A DNA stretch of 64,000 nucleotides from Actinacidiphila rubida (GTDB lineage: Bacteria; Actinomycetota; Actinomycetes; Streptomycetales; Streptomycetaceae): NCBI RefSeq assembly GCF_900110255.1, contig NZ_FODD01000001.1, forward strand, positions 62,001 to 126,000, read 5' to 3'. The position numbers were made by a program, and so were the translations under genes. The notes under the pieces were generated by a model. That model made no database searches, had not been told where the DNA came from, and worked only from the letters and a program-made list of their open reading frames with translations. Every line of letters starts with the position of its first letter. The stretch's first letter is position 1. This document shows positions 54,411 through 62,042 of this stretch, piece after piece.

Positions 54411-55367
54411 TCAGGCGCGGTGCGCCCGCGGGCTGTGCCGGTGCGCCAGGGCCTCGTAGGAGGCCGACAGCGCGGGTGCCGCGTCCTCGTACGTGCGCTG
54501 CGCGACGCCTATGAACAGGCAGTCCACCACCAGCAGTTGGCTGGTCCTGCTGGACATCGCGGCGGGGCGCAGCTCGCTCTCCCGGGAGCTGGACGTGGTG
54601 AGCACCAGGTCGGCGTACTGCGTCACCGGCCCGTCGGCGCGGCCGGAGATGGCGATGGTGGTCGCGCCGCGGTCGAACGCGGCGCGCAGCGGCTCGATCA
54701 CGTCGTGCGTGCCGCCGGAGTGCGTGATGGCCAGCGCCACGTCCCCGGGGCGCAGCTGGACGGCGTTGGTGACGGCCAGGTGCGGGTCGGCGTGGGCGTG
54801 CGCGATCATCCCGATCCGCAGCAGCTTCTGCACGAGGTCCTGGGCGACGAGGCCGGACGCGGCGATCCCGTAGACGTCGATCCGGCGGGCCGAGGCCAGC
54901 GCGCTGACCGCCGCCTCCAGCTGGGCGGTGTCCAGCTGCGCCGCGGTGTCGGCGAGGGTCTGCTGCTCCTCCATCGCGAGCTTGGTGATCACGTCGGCCA
55001 TCGGGTCGTCGACGGCGATGTCGGCGGTGACGGCGGGCGGCGCACCGGTGGCCTGCTGGGCGGCCAGCGCGGCGAGGGCGAGACGCAGGTCACGGTAGCC
55101 GGGGTAGCCCAGCAGCCGGGCCGTGCGCACGACGGTGGCCTCGCTGGTGCCGGTGCGGACGGCGAGGGCGGTCACGGTGAGGTGGGCGCAGCCGGCCGGG
55201 TCTCCCGCCACGGCCTCGGCGACACGCTGCATCGAGCGGGTCATCGAGGGGGCGAGGGTGCGGACCTTGGCGGCGAGGGCCCCCGGGTCGGGGGGCGCGA
55301 CAGGCAGGGCGGGCGCGCCGGGCACGCCGCGGAGGGCGCGGACGCTCGGGGAGAAAGTTTCCTTCAC
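54411..55367 (-). CDS. MurR/RpiR-family transcriptional regulator
   Basis: A 318-residue regulator. An N-terminal RpiR helix-turn-helix (VAEAVAGDPAGCAHLTVTALAVRTGTSEATVVRTARLLGYPGY) precedes a sugar-phosphate SIS domain (RIDVYGIAASGLVAQDLVQKL, ITHSGGTHDVIEPLR). The SIS domain probably senses MurNAc-6-P or a similar sugar phosphate. GTG at 55367 is chosen. It lies directly upstream of murQ, probably in one operon, and has a TGAAA-N5-TTTCA site before its start. Confidence 0.9.
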   Translation of the reverse strand: MKETFSPSVRALRGVPGAPALPVAPPDPGALAAKVRTLAPSMTRSMQRVAEAVAGDPAGCAHLTVTALAVRTGTSEATVVRTARLLGYPGYRDLRLALAALAAQQATGAPPAVTADIAVDDPMADVITKLAMEEQQTLADTAAQLDTAQLEAAVSALASARRIDVYGIAASGLVAQDLVQKLLRIGMIAHAHADPHLAVTNAVQLRPGDVALAITHSGGTHDVIEPLRAAFDRGATTIAISGRADGPVTQYADLVLTTSSSRESELRPAAMSSRTSQLLVVDCLFIGVAQRTYEDAAPALSASYEALAHRHSPRAHRA

Positions 55368-55383
55368 GCTATAGGTCACCTTG

Positions 55384-55398
55384 TGAAAGGTATTTTCA
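55384..55398. promoter_or_regulatory. Candidate MurR/RpiR operator
   Basis: TGAAAGGTATTTTCA, an inverted repeat TGAAA-N5-TTTCA, lies 17-31 nt before the regulator's GTG. It overlaps a second palindrome, ACCTTGTGAAAGGT (55378-55391). RpiR regulators commonly bind TGAAA/TTTCA pairs. Confidence 0.65.
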
Positions 55399-55475
55399 GG
55401 CAGGACCGGCGTCAAGACCACGGAAGGGGGACGCGGCCCGCGGAGGCGGCCGCCGCGTCGGGCGACAATGGGGGC

Positions 55476-55847
55476 ATGGACGCAACCGACCCTTCCCGCG
55501 ACGCGGACCTGGAGGCCGTGGTGCACGGCGCCCGCGCGCTGGTCCTCGCCGACCTCACCGCCCGCGACGTCGCCGAGGCCACCGTCGTCTCGCTGCTGGA
55601 GGAGGCGGTGAGCAAGCGCCGGTGGTGGCTGCAGCAGTGGCCCGACGGCGCGGACTTCGTCACGGGCCTGCTCGCCCAGGACGTGCAGGACGCGCTCATG
55701 GAGGCGTACGGCCGCTGGCCGCTGTGCCCGCACTGCGAGGAGCCGCACGCGCTGACCGTGGAACCCGAACTGGGGGCGGACCCGCAGTGGGTCTGCGAGG
55801 CGCGCGGCGAGGCGGTCGCCGCGGTGGGATCGCTCGGGGCGGCCTGA
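55476..55847 (+). CDS. Hypothetical protein with CPHC zinc motif
   Basis: A 123-residue protein of unknown function. It is acidic and helical (LEAVVHGARALVLADLTARDVAEATVVSLLEEAV), then CPHCEEPHALTVEPELGADPQWVC supplies a possible zinc knuckle. The ATG at 55476 is 90 nt from the divergent RpiR promoter. The next gene begins after one intervening base. Confidence 0.8.
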   Translation: MDATDPSRDADLEAVVHGARALVLADLTARDVAEATVVSLLEEAVSKRRWWLQQWPDGADFVTGLLAQDVQDALMEAYGRWPLCPHCEEPHALTVEPELGADPQWVCEARGEAVAAVGSLGAA

Positions 55848-55848
55848 G

Positions 55849-56145
55849 GTGGCGGTGTACATCGACCCGCCCACCTGGCCCGGCCACGGCCGCTACTGGT
55901 CGCACCTGGTCAGCGACGAGTCGTTCGCCGAACTCCACGCCTTCGCCGAGCGGTTGGGCGCTCCCGCGCGCGCCTTCGAGCGGGACCACTACGACATCCC
56001 GGCCGCCCGCTACGGCGACGCGGTGCGGCTCGGCGCGATCCAGGTCGGCAGCAAGGAGATCGTCGCCCGGCTGCACGCCGCCGGGCTGCGGCGGCGCAAG
56101 CACGCGGCGCCGGACACTGAGCCCGACCCCGGCGTGAGCCGCTGA
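55849..56145 (+). CDS. DUF4031 protein
   Basis: A 98-residue protein with the DUF4031 sequence VYIDPPTWPGHGRYWSHLVSDESFAELHAFAERLG and HYDIPAARYGDAVRLGA. Function is unknown; the conserved Asp, His and Tyr residues suggest a small hydrolase or nucleotide-binding domain. GTG at 55849 sits one base after the stop before it, indicating an operon. Confidence 0.85.
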   Translation: MAVYIDPPTWPGHGRYWSHLVSDESFAELHAFAERLGAPARAFERDHYDIPAARYGDAVRLGAIQVGSKEIVARLHAAGLRRRKHAAPDTEPDPGVSR

Positions 56146-56178
56146 CCGCTGCCCCGGCGACGGCGCCGGGGCAGCGGT
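56145..56178. terminator. Terminator after the DUF4031 gene
   Basis: A perfect 15-bp stem (56145-56159 and 56164-56178) with a four-base loop overlaps the stop codon of the DUF4031 gene and lies between convergent genes. Confidence 0.9.
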
Positions 56179-56277
56179 GAGAGCGGTCGGGAGCGTGATG
56201 ATGAGCGTGGTGATGAGCGCGGCCGTGAGACCGGCCGTACTAGGGCGAGCGGTCGTGAGGGCCGGTGTGCGGCCGGA

Positions 56278-57189
56278 CTACTTGCCGGTGCCGGTGAACC
56301 GCGGGTCCTTCGTCTGGTCGTAGATCTCCTTGCCGGCGGCGTCGTAGGCATGGACGTACGGTGCCGTCGCGGCGGAGAAGGGCGTGTGGGCGGAGGCGGT
56401 GCCGGAGAAGGCCGCCGCGTAGAAGAACGCGCCGCCCCCGAGGACCGCCGGGTACTCCGTCCGGTCTTCGCCGTAGCTGATGGTGACCTTGGCGGCCTTC
56501 GACGTGACGTGCCCGGCGCCGAGCGAGAGGTACTTCCCGGGGCCGGCCTGCCCGCCCGTGGAGTCGAAGTACTCGACGAGGTGACCGGTGCCCCACAGGC
56601 GGTCGTTGATGAACGTCGGCGGGACGTCCTGGCTGGTGCCCCGGTCGCCCTTGGTCTCGCACTGCACGTACCGGCCGCCCGAGTCGACGGCGACGACCGC
56701 GCCGTCCCAGTCGCGTGTGGCGACCGGGGTGCGGACCGCGATCACCGCGTGGTACCGCGACGCGTCCGACCCCAGGCACGAGGCCAGGATCCTGGCGACG
56801 GTCCCGGCGTCGATGGGAGTCGTCGTCGTGCTCGTCACCGTGAACGAGCCAGGGGTCGCGGGGGCGGTGCGGGTACCCGCCGAACCGGTCCCGGCCGACG
56901 GCGAGACGTGCGTCTGGCTCGGGGACGCGGCGGGGCTCGTCGCGCTTCCGCCCGCGCCGGCGCCGGCCCGGACGGGCGCGGCGGCCCCCTCCCCGCCGAA
57001 GACCGCCACGGCCCCGATGCTCATGGCCGCGACACCGGCGGCGATGCCGAGCGGCACGCCCCACCTGCGCGCCGTCGACGTGTGCTTGTCGTCTGGATCG
57101 ATCTTCATCATCAGGTCCTCTCGGATCCGCCGGTGGTCCGGCAGATCGCGATCGGGGGGAGGCGCGGGAACACCCTGCGTGTCATTCAT
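56278..57189 (-). CDS. Single-pass membrane protein coupled to an ECF sigma factor
   Basis: A 303-residue protein. A cytoplasmic 42-residue N-terminus is followed by one membrane helix (about 43-64), a Ser/Thr/Pro linker and an extracytoplasmic domain of about 190 residues with two cysteines (Cys in LASCLGSD and YVQCETKG). ATG 57189 overlaps the sigma-factor stop (ATGA). The layout fits an anti-sigma or sensor partner, but there is no recognisable zinc anti-sigma motif in the short cytoplasmic part. Confidence 0.75.
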   Translation of the reverse strand: MNDTQGVPAPPPDRDLPDHRRIREDLMMKIDPDDKHTSTARRWGVPLGIAAGVAAMSIGAVAVFGGEGAAAPVRAGAGAGGSATSPAASPSQTHVSPSAGTGSAGTRTAPATPGSFTVTSTTTTPIDAGTVARILASCLGSDASRYHAVIAVRTPVATRDWDGAVVAVDSGGRYVQCETKGDRGTSQDVPPTFINDRLWGTGHLVEYFDSTGGQAGPGKYLSLGAGHVTSKAAKVTISYGEDRTEYPAVLGGGAFFYAAAFSGTASAHTPFSAATAPYVHAYDAAGKEIYDQTKDPRFTGTGK

Positions 57190-57833
57190 CGAGCGACCTC
57201 CTCCGCGGTGACGGGTTTCCTGGGACTGGACGACGTCAGGACCGGTGGCCCTCCGGCGAGGTCGGCCCCCAGCCGTCGGCGGGCCCGGTGCAGCCGGGAC
57301 TTCACGGTTCCGACCGCCACCCCCAGCGCCACCGCGGCCGCCTGCTGGTCCAGGCCCGACCACACGCACAGCTCGACGACCTCGCGCTCGTGGCGCGGGA
57401 GCCGGGCCAGCGCCCGGTGGATCCGCGACATCCGGCGCGCGTCGTCGACCAGGCCGGCGACGCGCTCCGCGTGGTCGGCCACCGGCTCCTCGTGGGAGAC
57501 GAGCCGGTGGAACAGGGCCTCGGCGCGCCGCAGCCGCCGCCTGGTGTTCGACACCAGCCGGTCGGCGATGCCGAGCAGCCACGGCAGGGCCGAGTCGCGG
57601 TCCAGCACGGTCTCGGACCGCCGGCGCCACGCGTGGAGGAAGACCGCCGAGGTCAGGTCCTCGGCCTCGGACCAGTCGGCCGTGCGCCGGAACAGGTGGT
57701 TGTAGACGGTCTTCGCATGACGGTCGAAGATCCGGCCGAACGCCTCCCGGTCGCCGTCGACGGCCCGCGCCCACAACTCCCGGTCGGATATCCCTCCCAC
57801 GGATGCGGTGGGACCGGCGTCGTTCAGTTCCAT
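57186..57833 (-). CDS. ECF-type RNA polymerase sigma factor
   Basis: A 215-residue sigma-70 family factor. Region 2 is FGRIFDRHAKTVYNHLFRRTADWSEAEDLTSAVFLHAWRR; region 4 is LPRHEREVVELCVWSGLDQQAAAVALGVAVGTVKSRLHRARRRL. Start ATG 57833 is preferred over the longer frame. It is coupled to a membrane protein gene downstream, typical of stress- or surface-responsive sigma pairs. Confidence 0.92.
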   Translation of the reverse strand: MELNDAGPTASVGGISDRELWARAVDGDREAFGRIFDRHAKTVYNHLFRRTADWSEAEDLTSAVFLHAWRRRSETVLDRDSALPWLLGIADRLVSNTRRRLRRAEALFHRLVSHEEPVADHAERVAGLVDDARRMSRIHRALARLPRHEREVVELCVWSGLDQQAAAVALGVAVGTVKSRLHRARRRLGADLAGGPPVLTSSSPRKPVTAEEVAR

Positions 57834-57914
57834 GCCCTGTTCGTGTCCGGCACCGGGGCGAAGGTTCCCGTCGTGCACGACCTTTTACCGGCCACCCGCC
57901 GGCCCGGGGCCGGT

Positions 57915-58598
57915 TCAGGCCTCCAGCAACTCCAGTTCGGTGGTGAGGTTGCGGCGGGCCACGGCCTCCCACTGGTCGTGCCCGTAGGAGGTGCGGAACA
58001 GCCGGGGGAGGGCGAGCAGCCGGCGCAGGATGTCCGCGCGCCCGGTGCGGAACAGGTCGTCCGGCACGAAGCCGTACTCCTCGCGCACCGCGGCCGCGTA
58101 CGCGGCGTACGCCGCCGGATCGCCGGCCAGCACCGCCAGGTCCGCGTCGCACAGCACCTCCCCGTCGCGGTCCCCCTCCGCCGGGTCGTGCGTCACCGTC
58201 AGCCGCACCAGCCGCGCCACCTCCGCGATCCGGGCGCCGTCCACGCCCGCCTCGCGCAGTGCCCGCTCGGCCAGATGCGCGCTGCGCTCCTCGTTCTCGC
58301 TGCGGTCCGGCCGGTACACCGCGTCGTGGAACCACGCGGCCAGCGCGACGGTGTCCGGATCGTCGGCGTACGCGGTCAGTTCGGTCGCGCGCGCGAGCAC
58401 CGCGACCAGGTGATCGAGCGTGTGGTAGCGGCGCTGCGGCTCGGCCCAGCGTTCGAGCAGGTCGCGTCCGTAGGGTGCGGGGTCCACGGGATCGTCGCGG
58501 TCACCGGCCTGGCAGCGGCGCAGCAGCTCGTTCCATTCGGCGAGCAGGGCGTTGTAGCGGGGGTGGGCGTCGGCCGGGAACGAAGACATGCGGGCCAT
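57915..58598 (-). CDS. HD-domain metal-dependent phosphohydrolase-like protein
   Basis: A 227-residue helical protein with YHTLDHLVAVLARA and ALAAWFHDAVYRPDRSENEERSA, giving the HD-type metal ligands (His, His-Asp) and a later LCDADLAVL Asp. It resembles predicted HD metal phosphohydrolases of unknown substrate. ATG 58598 or 58589 both fit. The CutC gene starts 53 nt away in the opposite direction. Confidence 0.85.
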   Translation of the reverse strand: MARMSSFPADAHPRYNALLAEWNELLRRCQAGDRDDPVDPAPYGRDLLERWAEPQRRYHTLDHLVAVLARATELTAYADDPDTVALAAWFHDAVYRPDRSENEERSAHLAERALREAGVDGARIAEVARLVRLTVTHDPAEGDRDGEVLCDADLAVLAGDPAAYAAYAAAVREEYGFVPDDLFRTGRADILRRLLALPRLFRTSYGHDQWEAVARRNLTTELELLEA

Positions 58599-58650
58599 TG
58601 TGCGCTACCCGCTCTCGCGTGGAAGTGACGGGTGTGGCACCCTTGCTCAT

Positions 58651-59361
58651 ATGTCTAGACCAATATTCGAGGTGATCGCCCTCGGCGCGGACGACGCCGT
58701 AGCGGCCCAGGACGGCGGCGCCGACCGCCTCGAACTGGTCACCGACATGGCCGCGGACGGACTGACGCCGTCGCGGGCCACGTTCGGTGCGATCCGGAAT
58801 GCCGTCACCATTCCCCTGCGGGTCATGCTGCGGCTCTCGGACGGGTTCAGCGCCGGCGGGCCCGCCGAGCTCGACGCGCTCTGCGAGGCCGCGCAGGGTC
58901 TGCGGGCGGAAGGCGCCGAGGAGTTCGTCCTGGGCTTCCTCGACGGGCGGGGACGGGCGGACCTCGACGCGGTCCACGCGCTCGTCGACGTGCTCGACGG
59001 ATGCCGGTGGACGTTCCACCGGGCCATCGACCGGGCCGCCGATCGCGACGGCGTGCGGCTGGAGTTGGCCGGGCTGCCCGGCCTCGACACCTATCTGACC
59101 GCCGGGTCGGCGGCGGGGGTCGGTGCCGGTCTCGACGTGCTGTGCGCGGAGGCGGCGAGGACGGGGGAGCCGGGGTACGAGCCGCGCCTCCTGGTCGGCG
59201 GCGGGCTCCTCCTCGGCCACGTGCCCGCCCTGCGCGCGGCCGGGCTCGACGCGTTCCACGTCGGCGGGGCGGTGCGCCCCGCGGGCTGGGCCGGACCCGT
59301 CGACGCGGACGCCGTCCGCACCTGGCGCGCGGCCCTCGACACCCCCGTCCCCGTCCCCTGA
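58651..59361 (+). CDS. cutC: CutC-family protein
   Basis: A 236-residue TIM-barrel protein with the family blocks ADRLELVTDMAADGLTPS, VMLRLSDGFSAGG, EFVLGFLDGRGRADLDAV, WTFHRAIDRA and RLLVGGGLLLGHV. It is named for copper homeostasis in E. coli, though direct metal transport by CutC is disputed. ATG 58651 is chosen. Confidence 0.88.
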   Translation: MSRPIFEVIALGADDAVAAQDGGADRLELVTDMAADGLTPSRATFGAIRNAVTIPLRVMLRLSDGFSAGGPAELDALCEAAQGLRAEGAEEFVLGFLDGRGRADLDAVHALVDVLDGCRWTFHRAIDRAADRDGVRLELAGLPGLDTYLTAGSAAGVGAGLDVLCAEAARTGEPGYEPRLLVGGGLLLGHVPALRAAGLDAFHVGGAVRPAGWAGPVDADAVRTWRAALDTPVPVP

Positions 59362-59474
59362 AGCGCCCCCAACAGGGGGGGGAGCGCCGAACAGGGTTCC
59401 CCTGGAGGGACGTTGCGCCCCTGATGCGTGCCCTTCGCCCGCGCGGGGCGAGCCGCCGCCCGGGCCGGGGGCCT

Positions 59475-61541
59475 TCAGAGGAGGGGCGTCGGGAGAGGGG
59501 CGGTGTGCAGGCAGGTGAGGCCGGAGACGGCTCGGGTGAGGCAGACGTAGAGCCGGCGCAGTCCGGTCCGCTCGTCCGGCTCGCCGGACACGATCGCCGC
59601 GGGCTCGTCCAGCACGACGTAGTCGTACTCCAGACCCTTGGCCAGCGAAGCCGGCACGAGCGTCACGCGCACGGCCGCGGACGTCTCCTCGCCCGGGGCG
59701 AGGTACCCGACGCCCGCCGCGTCGAGCGCCGCCCCCACTGCGGCGACCCGCGCATCCGCGACGATCAGCCCGACCGAGCCCTCGTTGCCCAACGCCGCCT
59801 CGCACGCGGCGAGCAGCGCCTCGTCCCGCTCCTCCACCGGCACCTGCCGGATCTCCAGCGCCCCCGCCGACTCCCGCACGGACGTGGCCGGCGCCAGCCC
59901 CGGCGCGATCGACGGCAGCAGCCGCGACGCGTACGCGATCACCTCGCGCGGCACGCGGAACCCGCGGGTCAGCTCCTCGATCCGCGCCTCGGGCTTGCCG
60001 AGGTGCGCGAGCGCCTCCTCCCACGCTCCCGTCGCCCACGGCGTCGTGCCCTGCGCGAGGTCGCCGAGGATCGTCGCCGAGCCGGTCGTGCAGCGGCGGC
60101 CCACCGCCCGGTACTGCATCGGCGACAGGTCCTGCGCCTCGTCCAGCACCACGTGCCCGAGCGAACTCGTGCGCTGCACGAGGTCGTACGCCTCGTCGAC
60201 GAGCACCGCGTCCGCCGCCGACCAGCGCGCGGAACCCAGCCCGCGGGCCGGCTTCTCCCACAGCAGCGCCTTCTGCTCGTCCTCGTCGAACAGCCCGTCC
60301 GCGCACCGCGCGAGGAACTCCGGCTCGGACAGCAGCCGCAGCACCGTCTTCGCCGGATCGACCGGCGGCCAGCACTCCTTCACGGCCGCTTTCACCGCGG
60401 GGTTGCGGGCCACCGCGTCCTGCACCCGGTCGTCCGGCGCCTCGCCGGACCGCTCCATCTGCACCAGCACCGCGTGCGCGATCCGCTGCGGCAGCGCGTC
60501 GCGGGCGGCGCCGTAGCGGATGTCCCGCTGGGCCAACTCCTTGACGATCTCCTCCAGTTCGTACGCCGGCACGCGCCAGCGCCGGGACCCGCGGACCACG
60601 ACCACCGGATCCGCCGGCATCCGGATGCCGGACCGCACCGCGCGCCGCAGCACCTGCGCCATGCGCGCGTCGCCCTTGAGCGTCGCGGTCCGCGCCGAGT
60701 CCGTGCCGCGGACGGGGACATGGGCCACCAGGTCGTCCACCGTGGCCTGCTTGACCTGCAGTTCGCCCAGCGCGGGCAGCACCTGCTCGATGTACTGGAG
60801 GAAGGACGCGTTCGGTCCGATGACGAGGGTGCCGGTGCGCGCCAGCCGCTCGCGGTGCGCGTACAGCAGGTACGCCACCCGGTGCAGGCCCACCGCGGTC
60901 TTCCCGGTGCCGGGTGCCCCCTGCACGCACACCGTGCCGGTGACGCCGGCCCGGACGATCTCGTCCTGCTCGGGCTGGATGGTGGCCACGATGTCGCGCA
61001 TCGGGCCGACACGCGGCCGCTCGATCTCGGCCTGCAGCAGCCTGCTGGTCGTCGTGGTCTCGGTCGCGTCGGTGAGGTGCTCGTCCTCGTAGGCGGTCAG
61101 GTCGCCGCCGGTGTACCCGAACCTGCGGCGCAGCCGCACGTCCATCGGCTCCTTGCGGGACGCGCGGTAGAAGGGCTGCGAGACCGGCGCGCGCCAGTCG
61201 ACGACCATCGGGTCGCCGTCCCCGTCGTGGACGTGCCGGCGCCCGATGTAGAAGTTCTCCCCGCCCGCGCCCTCGGCCAGGTCCGCGCCGGGCGCGTGCA
61301 GGTAGTCGAGGCGGCCGAAGAACAGCGGGGTGTCCGCCAGGTCGGCCAGCGCCTTGATCCGGTCCTCGATCTGCCGGCCGAGGATCTGGGCGTTCACCCA
61401 GTTGCCGGTCACGTCCGAGATGTCGAGGGCCTCGACGTCGTGGCGCATGGCCCGCAGCGCCGCCCGGGACGCGGACAGGTGGTCCCGTTCCCGTCGCAGC
61501 GGCTCGGGTGTCGGTTCCTGGATCTGGACGTGCGAGGGCAC
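59475..61541 (-). CDS. HelD-like UvrD/Rep superfamily helicase
   Basis: A 688-residue SF1 protein related to HelD, which frees stalled RNA polymerase. An N-terminal coiled coil (LRRERDHLSASRAALRAMRHDVEAL) precedes the ATPase with Walker A GAPGTGKTAVGLHRVAYLLY, VLDEAQDLSPMQYRAV and C-terminal LYVCLTRA. GTG 61541 has GGAGG seven bases upstream. The 317 nt to the next gene hold its promoter; I see no rifamycin-associated inverted repeat there, so it is likely housekeeping rather than HelR-type resistance. Confidence 0.88.
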   Translation of the reverse strand: MPSHVQIQEPTPEPLRRERDHLSASRAALRAMRHDVEALDISDVTGNWVNAQILGRQIEDRIKALADLADTPLFFGRLDYLHAPGADLAEGAGGENFYIGRRHVHDGDGDPMVVDWRAPVSQPFYRASRKEPMDVRLRRRFGYTGGDLTAYEDEHLTDATETTTTSRLLQAEIERPRVGPMRDIVATIQPEQDEIVRAGVTGTVCVQGAPGTGKTAVGLHRVAYLLYAHRERLARTGTLVIGPNASFLQYIEQVLPALGELQVKQATVDDLVAHVPVRGTDSARTATLKGDARMAQVLRRAVRSGIRMPADPVVVVRGSRRWRVPAYELEEIVKELAQRDIRYGAARDALPQRIAHAVLVQMERSGEAPDDRVQDAVARNPAVKAAVKECWPPVDPAKTVLRLLSEPEFLARCADGLFDEDEQKALLWEKPARGLGSARWSAADAVLVDEAYDLVQRTSSLGHVVLDEAQDLSPMQYRAVGRRCTTGSATILGDLAQGTTPWATGAWEEALAHLGKPEARIEELTRGFRVPREVIAYASRLLPSIAPGLAPATSVRESAGALEIRQVPVEERDEALLAACEAALGNEGSVGLIVADARVAAVGAALDAAGVGYLAPGEETSAAVRVTLVPASLAKGLEYDYVVLDEPAAIVSGEPDERTGLRRLYVCLTRAVSGLTCLHTAPLPTPLL

Positions 61542-61858
61542 GACATCGCCTCCGGCTGGTACGTGCACGCGCGGACGCGCCCCGGCGGCGCGCGTGCGTG
61601 GACTGCTGTCACGAAGGCCGGCCGGTTTCCGTCCGGGCGGCGGCACTCCCGTTCACCGGGAGGCGGCAAGACGGGCGATCATACGCCGCCTTCCGTTGGC
61701 CCGCGAACGCATTTTCCGGCGCCCGCGGCCGGGCTTCTCGGGGTCGACCCCGAGGCGGGGCTCAGGGTCCGGGGTCAGCCTGGGGTCGGAGATCGGGGCG
61801 CCGGTTTTGCGACCTCGGTCCGACGTACTCCGAACGCCTGATTTCGTACCGTGGAGAC

Positions 61859-62029
61859 ATGACCTCCACCACCGTTCCCCCAGGTCCCACCGTCCACGGC
61901 GGCACCGCGATCGGGCCGCGGGAGGGACACCCGCGGCACCGGATCGGCGACGCGCTGCACGCGCTGCGCGTCTTCGCCGTCACCGCCGTCGAGATCGTCA
62001 TCCTCGGCGCCGACGACAAGCGCTACTGA
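61859..62029 (+). CDS. Small protein of unknown function (56 residues)
   Basis: A 56-residue protein that starts at ATG 61859 after GTGGAGAC. The first half is Pro/Thr/Gly-rich; the second has an amphipathic to hydrophobic helix (DALHALRVFAVTAVEIVILG) ending DDKRY. It resembles short conserved Streptomyces peptides with a hydrophobic helix, but I cannot name the family. It converges with the XPB gene, 13 nt from its stop. Confidence 0.65.
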   Translation: MTSTTVPPGPTVHGGTAIGPREGHPRHRIGDALHALRVFAVTAVEIVILGADDKRY

Positions 62030-62042
62030 CCCTCCGCGCGCC

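Noticed and set aside
61542-61858. A rifamycin-associated element upstream of the HelD-like gene
   Set aside because: No GGGGCTTGC/GCAAGCCCC inverted repeat is visible in this interval, so HelR-type rifamycin resistance is not supported.
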